Positions 57,458 to 64,000 of a stretch of DNA of 64,000 nt are shown piece by piece. Both the position numbers and the translations under genes were made by a program. Position 1 is the stretch's first letter, and each line of letters begins with the position of its first letter. Below the pieces are notes generated by a model. The model was not told the origin of the DNA, did not search any database, and was given only the letters and a program-made list of their open reading frames with translations. This stretch comes from Talinum fruticosum. Taxonomy: Eukaryota; Streptophyta; Magnoliopsida; Caryophyllales; Talinaceae. The DNA lies in assembly GCA_021018815.1 (NCBI GenBank), contig JAITYX010000042.1:4888001-4952000 (forward strand), in the 5' to 3' direction.

Positions 57458-59397
57458 TCACCCTAGCAGTAGTTCTCTTCTCTCTGAAGAAAAGGCAAGG
57501 CTGTGGCCTGGACTCTTCTTCAAATTATTTTGCTGTATCAGTTCATGCGTTGTCAAGGAATCATCCCACAAGCCAGCGGCAGCATATATATTAGCCAGCG
57601 CAACATAATTAGAGGAACTTTCCATACCCAAATCAGTAAGAAGCTTTGCTGCTTGTTTTGCAAGGAAGATATCTCCATGGACATTGGAAGCACCAAGAAT
57701 TGCACCCCCAGCAGAGGTGTTTACTTGAACTTTCATCTTCTGCATTAGATTGAAAGCTTCCTCTAGTTGCCCTCCTCGTGCAAAGAGATCTACCAAACAT
57801 GAATAGTGTTTTCCAGTGGGAGCAATATTATATTTCGTGATCATGTTACTGAAGCATTCCCAGCCTTCCTTTGGCATTCCCGCATGGCTACAAGCAAACA
57901 GAAGAGACAAGAATGTAACATCATTTGGTTTGAGGCCTTCATTCTCCATGATCCGATATAATGCCATTGCCTTGTGGCCGTAACCATGCTTAGCATATCC
58001 ATTGATTAGAGATGACCATGAAATAACATTCCTTTCCCTCATCTGATCAAAAGCAAGGTTAGTCTCTTCAAGTTCTCCACATTTAGCATACATATTAATG
58101 AGCGTATTGCCAATAGCCACATCATGCATAGGCACATATTTTAATGCAAGAGCATGAAGTTGTCTTCCAAAGTTCAAAGAAGATGAATTGGCACATATGT
58201 TGAGCATTGTGCAAAGTAGAAAACCATCCAGAGACATTCCACCTTCATATATTTCTTTGAAGAGATTCAAAGCATTAATATAGCAGTCATTTTCACGCGC
58301 AAACCCAGAAATCATAGCAGTATAAGACATAATATCTTTCGCCGTCATACTCTCAAATATGATATAAGCTTGCTTAGTGCTTCCACATTTCGCATATGCA
58401 TCAATTAACAGTCGACTCAACAAATCATCTGATCCAAAACCATGATGTAAAATAATTCCATGTATTTGACTGACTGCACGGAGATGGATGCCTTGCGTAC
58501 AGGCAACCAATAAAGTTCCCAAGGTAAAACAATCGGGCATTGCACCTGGTGTTTCAATGGATGGACATCCATATTAGATTGGCAATTGCAACTTAGGAAG
58601 AAAAAATGCTTGGCGTAAACAGCCATGTCGTTTCTGCAAGCTAAAAGATGATTCAGGGTCACTTAACTCAAAGTGCATCAGACAGTAGTCTAAGAAATTC
58701 AACACAAGATGCAAGAAATGAAAAAGATAGTAGATTATTTGACCTAACCTTCTCTGAGCATCGACTGGAATGTCCTAAGTGCGTCATTTGAAAAGCCCTG
58801 AGCTGAGTATCCGCCAATCATAGCATTCCAGCAGACCAAATCCCTCTCAGACATCATCTGAAAGATATAACTCGCGTCCTTGATATCTCCGCACTTTGAA
58901 TGCAGGTCAACCAATGCACACTGCACAAACAAATCCCTCACAAACCTACTCTTCTGCCAACACCCTTGAATTTGCTTCCCACTTCTTAGACACATCAGCT
59001 TCGTGCATGCCCTCAATGCACTACCGTAAGAAAACTGATTGCGGTTAACACCTGAGTGATGCATATTCTGGAAGACCATTAGGGCATCCCTAAACAGCCC
59101 ATTCTGAGAGTACCCGGACAACAAGGCAGTCCAAGACACTATGCTTCGTTCAGGCATTCTATCGAACACTTTGCGTGCGTAACCCATGTCACCTATTTTT
59201 CCATACAAGATGACCAACTTGGTATTCAAAGTGACGTTCGACCCAAACCCATTAAAGAAGAGATATTTATGAATCAAACGACCCTGTTTTTCGGCTCTCG
59301 CATCTATGCAAAGCTCTAACAATTTCAAATAAAATGACGGGTCCGAAGGAACAGGGCTTCTGAAGATAAGCTTCAAAACTTCATCTAATCTACCCAT
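57458..59397 (-). CDS. Pentatricopeptide repeat protein, AT3G20730-like
   Basis: PPR proteins bind organellar RNA in a sequence-specific way. Two exons, 59397-58749 and 58545-57458, join as MLREG-AMPD through a GT-AG intron of 203 bases, giving about 578 residues. The start MGRLDEVLK at 59397 is the only in-frame ATG after an upstream stop. An upstream GTG at 59418 is not a plausible plant start. The repeats follow the plant P-L-S pattern, with units such as ARKVFDRMPERSIVSWTALL, VDLHSKCGDIKDASYIFQMM, LINMYAKCGELEETNLAFDQ and WSSLINGYAKHGYGHKAMAL. It ends in an E-type tail (YVALANIYAAAGLWDD) without a DYW domain. PDCFTLGTLL and NDVTFLSLLFACSHAG resemble the AT3G20730 lineage. Mitochondrial or plastid targeting is expected, but the N-terminus is not strongly diagnostic. 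No indels are seen. Confidence 0.92.
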
Positions 59398-59687
59398 GGA
59401 GGCAACGAGAGAGATCACACAATCAGCTGAAAGTAACCAAAACCCAAATACCCGCCATACTCCTCCGTATAATCATGTCGTCTTCACTCTTCAGCGTCCT
59501 GAAAAAACATACTGACTCACAGTTAGAGAGAATATTGAAACGGAAACAAATGTCCGCTCCTAAATTGATGAACCCGACTTGACGTCAGATGGATTACTCT
59601 TCATCCTTCCATAATCAAGTTGGAGAAGCAGATTGTGAGAAAGCATATATATTAGCCAGCTCAATTATTCCTTCTGCCTTTTCGTCT
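59398..59687. other. Spacer between the PPR start and the foldback element
   Basis: Includes the PPR promoter on the minus strand. Around 59,638-59,656 there is a 19-base exact match to the antisense of PPR exon 2 at 57,584-57,602 (AGCATATATATTAGCCAGC). It may be a tiny duplicated gene fragment or chance. Confidence 0.35.
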
Positions 59688-62367
59688 AATTCTCTTTACC
59701 ATTCCATTCTAGTTAAGGTTGTGTTTGAAATGGATAAGAGTGACAACGAAAATTTAAAACATTCCATTAAAGATTCTACAGTATCAAAGGCTAGTAAAGT
59801 TTAATTGTGTTACCTGAGGAAAAGGTATTTTACATCGTAACGTCTCCATTAAGTTTTAGAATTTGGTTTTATATTTGATGAATTTTTAATTTTAATGTTG
59901 TATTCTTCTTTTGGGTGATGAATTTTTTAAATTTCAAGGTTTTGTTCTTGTTTTTGTGATGAATTTGGTTATGAATTTGTGAATTCTTTTAAAAATAAAA
60001 TTATTAAGTGAATTGATGAATACCGTCTTTTAGTTTTTCAAAATCTAGGATTTTAGTCTTTTCTTTTTTTTTTCTTACTTTTCTATATATTTACTTGTTT
60101 ATTTTTAGGAAATTGGCGAAAACTTCTAATACAAGTGATGAATTTAGAGACAAAAGCGAGATTTCATCTGGAGATTGTAGTGCTGAATTAGTTGACGACG
60201 ACGATGAATTCAAAAAAGCAACGGATAAATCTACCGATAAATTAAATAGATATTATTTTAATTAATTTTTTAGCACAAAAAAATCTTTTTCTTTTAATAT
60301 CAACATATGCTTATAGATTAAGTGAATTGAATATGATATTATTATATTGATGAATTGGTCGTCTAGTTTTTGCCAAATTTCTACTGTTTTACTTTTTTTT
60401 TCTTATTTTTCTGTTTGTTTCATGTTTTCTTCACTTTATTTATTTATTTTTAATTTATTTTAAAAAAATTGACGAAAAATACTAGTTTATGTTGTACACC
60501 TAATGAATTGAAAGAGAAAGGTGATAATTTATCTAAAAATTGTACTGCTTAATTGGGTAAACGCAATGATAAATCCAGAAAAGAGAATGATGAATCGAAT
60601 ATGTATTATGTTAATTAATTTTGAGCAATAAAAAAATTCTTTTTTCTTCTAATATTAAGAGATACTTATGGATTAAGATAATTAAATCTGATATGATTAT
60701 ATTGATGAATTGATCCTCTAGTTTTTGCCAAATTCCTACAGTTTTACTCTTTTTTTTTCTTATTTTTCTGTTTGGTTCATATATTTTCTTAACCTTATTT
60801 GTTTATTTTTAAACAATTGGAATAAAATGCTACTTTATGTTGTACACTTGATGAATTGAAAGATAAATGTGATAATTCATTCAAGGATTGTACTGCTGAA
60901 TTGGGTGAACGTAATTATGAATCCGAAAAGAGAACGATGAATGAATCGACTGATGAATCGAATAGGTATTATGATAATTAATTTTAAGCAATAATATTTA
61001 AGACTTTTTCTTCTTACTTTAATATCAACGTATGATTATAGATCTGTGAAGTTTTTTAAAAATTTATTAAGTGAATTGAATCTGATATTATTATTAATGA
61101 ATTTGGTCTTCCAATTTTGATTTACCTTTTTACTCTAACTTATTTTTTCCTTTTATTTTAGTTTTTTTGTCTTATATTTATTTGTTTCTTTTTATTATAT
61201 TTAAGAAATTGGTTGGAGCAAATGATCAATCTAGGAATTTTCTTATGGATACTATTTTCAATTTTGTTCATGTACACCAAAATTTAGTTTGTTTATACTT
61301 TTATTTTCTTTTATTTCGAGGATTTATATTGTTTTCCTCAAAAGCGTTACAAATCTTACGCACAGAAAAATTTGTGTTCGTTTTTCTTTAAGGTTGCATG
61401 AAGCGAAACATATGGAGAAGTGCAAGGGAAAATAGGTTGTTGTTGAGGAAATTAGTGACGATAAAGTTGTGACAGAAAGTTTTCAAAATGAGAGAAAACA
61501 TAAGGGAAAACAGGTTGTTGAGGAAGTTAGTGATGAAGATAACAGGTTGTCGAAGAAGTGTAGAAGGGTGTAAAAAAAGTGGGTGAGAGTGATTATGTTT
61601 TTAGGGCATTCAACAATAGATATTTTACTAGTAAAACTTCGCCATAATCTCTTTGGGCTATTAATCAGTCTTTCAAATTTCATTTGATTGAATGTCAGCA
61701 ATATAATAATATCAAATTCAATTCATTTAATCCACAAGCATATGTTCATATTAAAAGAAAGAAAAAAAATTTTGTGCTCAAAAATTAATTAAAATAATAT
61801 CTATTTGATTTATCGGTAGATTCATCTGTTATCTTTCTCGGATTCATCATTGCCTTCAACTAATTCAATAGTACAATCTGTAGATGAAATCTCGCTTTTG
61901 TCTCCGAATTCATCACTTGTACTAGAAGTTTTCGCCAATTTCCTAAAAGTAAACAAGTAAATATATAGAAAAGTAAGAAAAAAAAAGAAGAAAAGACTAA
62001 AATCCTAGATTTTGAAAAACTGAAAGACGATCTTCATCAATTCACTTAATAATTTTGTTTCTGAAAGAATTCATAGATTCATAACCAAATTCATCATCCA
62101 AAACAAGAACAAAACCCTGAAATTTAAAAATTCATCGCCCAAAAGAAGAGTACAACATTAAAATTAAAAATTCATTAAACGCAAAACCAAATTATAAAAC
62201 TTAATGGAGACATTATGATGCAAAATATCTTTTCTTTGAGTAACACAATAAAACTTTACTAGCCTTTTATACCATAGAATCTTCAATGCAATATTTCAAA
62301 TTTTCGTTGTTGTCACTCTTCTCCATTTCAAACACAACTTTAACTAAAATAGAATGGTAAAGAGAAT
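59688..62367. mobile_element. Foldback element with about 670-bp inverted arms
   Basis: The left arm (about 59,688-60,350) and right arm (about 61,695-62,367) are inverted copies estimated at nearly 90% identity. The left edge AATTCTCTTTACCATTCCAT matches the right edge read backwards. Both arms share TAATGGAGAC/GTCTCCATTA, the long pyrimidine tract and the exon-like block that encodes SDEFRDKSEISSGDC. The loop of about 1.35 kb carries further diverged copies of the same block. A long frame on the left arm begins MDKSDNENLKHSIKDS. No transposase, reverse transcriptase or other known domain is visible, and no clear target-site duplication was found at the edges. A non-autonomous foldback transposon or an inverted duplication of a host gene fragment are both possible. 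Confidence 0.75.
60110..61560 (+). repeat. Four diverged exon-like modules, period about 350-390 bp
   Basis: Blocks starting AAATTGGCGAAAAC (60,110), AAATTGACGAAAAA (about 60,467), CAATTGGAATAAAATG (about 60,814) and AAATTGGTTGGAGC (about 61,205) each follow a T-rich tract ending like a splice acceptor. Each encodes a similar hydrophilic peptide rich in D, E, K and S (for example KEKGDNLSKNCTA against KDKCDNSFKDCTAELG). Most now contain stops. It looks like a serially duplicated exon plus intron. Confidence 0.6.
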
Positions 62368-62830
62368 GTTGAAGAAAGAGAAACACAGAGAGAAATTGAA
62401 ATTTAAAAATAAAAATCTTGAAGAAAGGAAAAAATATTGTAATGTTTTGTCAGTTAAATAAATAAGTCTTGTCAATTGAAAAAAAAAAAAAGAAAGAGAG
62501 AGAATAAAAGTATGTAACTAGCGAAAATTGTCGTAAATGGGTTTTGGTGTAACGATCGCACCTGGGTAAGAAAAACATTGGGCTTGACGCGTTGGGCTTA
62601 GAAATTCGATACTCAGGGTTTCAAGCACCTGGGTCGTGCTTGAAGGACCACGGTAGAATTTTCGCTAATTCCACAGACGAACCACAAATTCAAAACCAAA
62701 CAAACACAGAAAATCTGAATTGAAACGCAACAAAATCCTACCAATTACTTATCCAACCAAAGTCCAAACAACATATATGCAAATTAAAAACCTTCCATTT
62801 TTCACCCAAATAAAATTGATTCAGAAATCC
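62368..62830. other. Intergenic DNA right of the foldback element
   Basis: AT-rich, with a small less AT-rich patch at 62,540-62,650. No gene is supported. Confidence 0.3.
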
Positions 62831-63210
62831 AAAATTCTAAGTCATATCATAACTTGAATTAAATGAAGAAGCGGAAGAAATTGCACCCCCTCAGTTACTC
62901 AGTGGACAGTGGCACTGGCAGGGCGGCAGGCGGTGGTGAAGGCGGAGGGCCGGCGCCGGCGGTCAAGGGAGAGAGGGAGGCAGAGAGAGGAGGGAGACTG
63001 GGCTGGGAGTTCAAATATTCAAAATCCTAACCATTACTTGAATTAAAGAAAGAACTAAGAAGAGGAAGACATTGCACCACATACCTCAGTGTCCGGCGGC
63101 GGGCTGGCTGCGTCGACTGGTCACAGGAGAGCGGTGGTCAAGGCGGCGATCGAGGGAGAGAGGCAGAGAGAGCGGAGGGCGACTGGGAGGCGGGCTTCAG
63201 TTAGACTTTG
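62831..63210 (+). repeat. GC-rich direct duplication, period about 190 bp
   Basis: AAAATTCTAAGTCATATCAT and AAAATCCTAACCATTACTTG begin two diverged units at about 62,831 and 63,021. Each continues with CTTGAATTAAA, a CATTGCACC or ATTGCACC block, a CCTCAGT motif and a GGCGG/GAGAGGCAGAGAGAG island. The islands are far richer in G and C than anything nearby. Non-coding as far as I can see. Confidence 0.6.
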
Positions 63211-64000
63211 GAATTGAGGAATAAAGAGCAGTAAGCATGAGTTAAAGAAGAGTACGAGGGAATCGGGGGCAAGAGAGGGTTCGGCAGCAAGCAGAGAGAG
63301 ATAAGAGAAAGGGGCCACGAGCCACCCACGGCTACTAGTATCAGCTTGGTTATTAGTATTTGTACTTGGATTTTTTTCGAAAAAAAAAAACTAATGCCGT
63401 TGGGTTTTGGTTAACTGAACCTTTATTGCTATGAACCAAGACCGAACTGTTAACCGATTTTGGGGTCGGCTATTGGGTTTCAGATTTTCTTACTCCCCAA
63501 TTTGCCAACTATAGTTATTGATACACACAATATTACAAAACAAACGATTTGATTGTTTCTCTAACGACCGCTCTGTATTTGAAAACACTAGGCAAATTGC
63601 CACACTTGATTGTTTCCAGATAACAGAAAAGGAGAAATAACAGGCACACGATCTATAAGACCTTGCATTAGTCAATCAACTCCAAATCTAAACAACAAAG
63701 GGCACTACAATCCGTGACCTTGTCAGAAGCGGCTAACCAGTTCTCTGAAGATTCAGTAGGTTGGGGGAAAATACAACTGAGATCAGAACCAAGTTTCCAG
63801 AATATCATTGCTGTACAGCTTGCTAGATGAAACCCACTCAGGATGAACAACTAGATTGCCTCTGGCCGAAATACACATCACATCACTAATTGTTTCCACG
63901 AAATCCAGCAAAATTTACTAGATTTCAAAGCAAAAAAAAGGCAAGACGAAACAAAAGCATTTTCGAGATACTAAGCATGGTGTGCAAAATCATAGGGTGA
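63211..64000. other. Right edge: possible start or end of a further gene
   Basis: Near 63,395-63,480 GGTTAACTGAACC and TTAACCGATTTTGGGGTCGG recall the interior of the 54.2-kb element. On the minus strand at about 63,880-63,670 two adjacent frames (ISARGNLVVHPEWVSSSKLY, then FPQPTESSENWLAASDKV) look mildly protein-like but are out of phase with each other and match no family I know. They could be the last exon of a gene beyond the window. Confidence 0.2.

Noticed and set aside
63668..63850. Minus-strand frame of 60 codons as a gene
   Set aside because: No recognisable domain, out of phase with the neighbouring protein-like frame, and cut by the window edge. Kept only as a weak note at the right edge.

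Overview
The window is nuclear DNA of a flowering plant, very probably a eudicot. The evidence is GT-AG introns inside conserved genes, AT-rich intergenic DNA, tRNA-derived SINEs and MITEs, and plant-only genes (root-type ferredoxin-NADP reductase, a plastid xylulose-5-phosphate translocator, LHP1, a PPR protein). An asterid such as a Lamiales species is possible, but the sequence does not let me fix the family. I see no bacterial operon, CRISPR array, tRNA or rRNA gene.

Layout, left to right. (1) 1.9-2.8 kb: an intronless RING-H2 E3 ligase of the ATL51/52 type, plus strand. (2) 7.7-11.8 kb: root-type plastid ferredoxin-NADP+ reductase, plus. (3) 14.0-15.6 kb: GDP-mannose 4,6-dehydratase, minus. 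(4) 18.3-26.8 kb: COPII coat protein SEC23, 12 exons, plus. (5) 28.5-30.2 kb: a 126-residue secreted or anchored cysteine-containing protein of unknown function, plus. (6) 32.5-34.3 kb: a bHLH transcription factor of the bHLH10/89/91 (tapetum) group, minus. (7) 38.3-39.2 kb: an EF-hand protein whose first exon I could not find, minus. (8) 41.4-44.6 kb: tRNA (guanine-N7-)-methyltransferase, plus. (9) 45.9-47.1 kb: xylulose-5-phosphate/phosphate translocator, minus. (10) 49.2-53.5 kb: LHP1/TFL2 chromodomain protein, minus. (11) 57.5-59.4 kb: a PPR protein, minus. (12) 59.7-62.4 kb: a 2.7-kb foldback (inverted-repeat) element with exon-like modules repeated in its loop. Between these lie MITEs, SINEs, microsatellites and degenerate direct repeats.

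Most of these genes have unrelated jobs. They are neighbours rather than a pathway. The ATL, translocator, tRNA methyltransferase and LHP1 genes do recall the AT5G17600-AT5G17690 stretch of Arabidopsis chromosome 5, which suggests conserved microsynteny.

A reader must know one thing before using this sequence. Seven well-conserved genes carry one-base deletions, almost all inside short homopolymer runs, and their exon lengths become exactly right if one base is restored at each run. An eighth gene, the EF-hand protein, has a +1 shift that does not fit this pattern. The deletions look like long-read assembly errors rather than pseudogenes. Three genes (the 126-residue protein, the translocator and the PPR gene) read cleanly. 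I found no clearly new multi-gene system. The least explained structures are the foldback element and the local MITE family.
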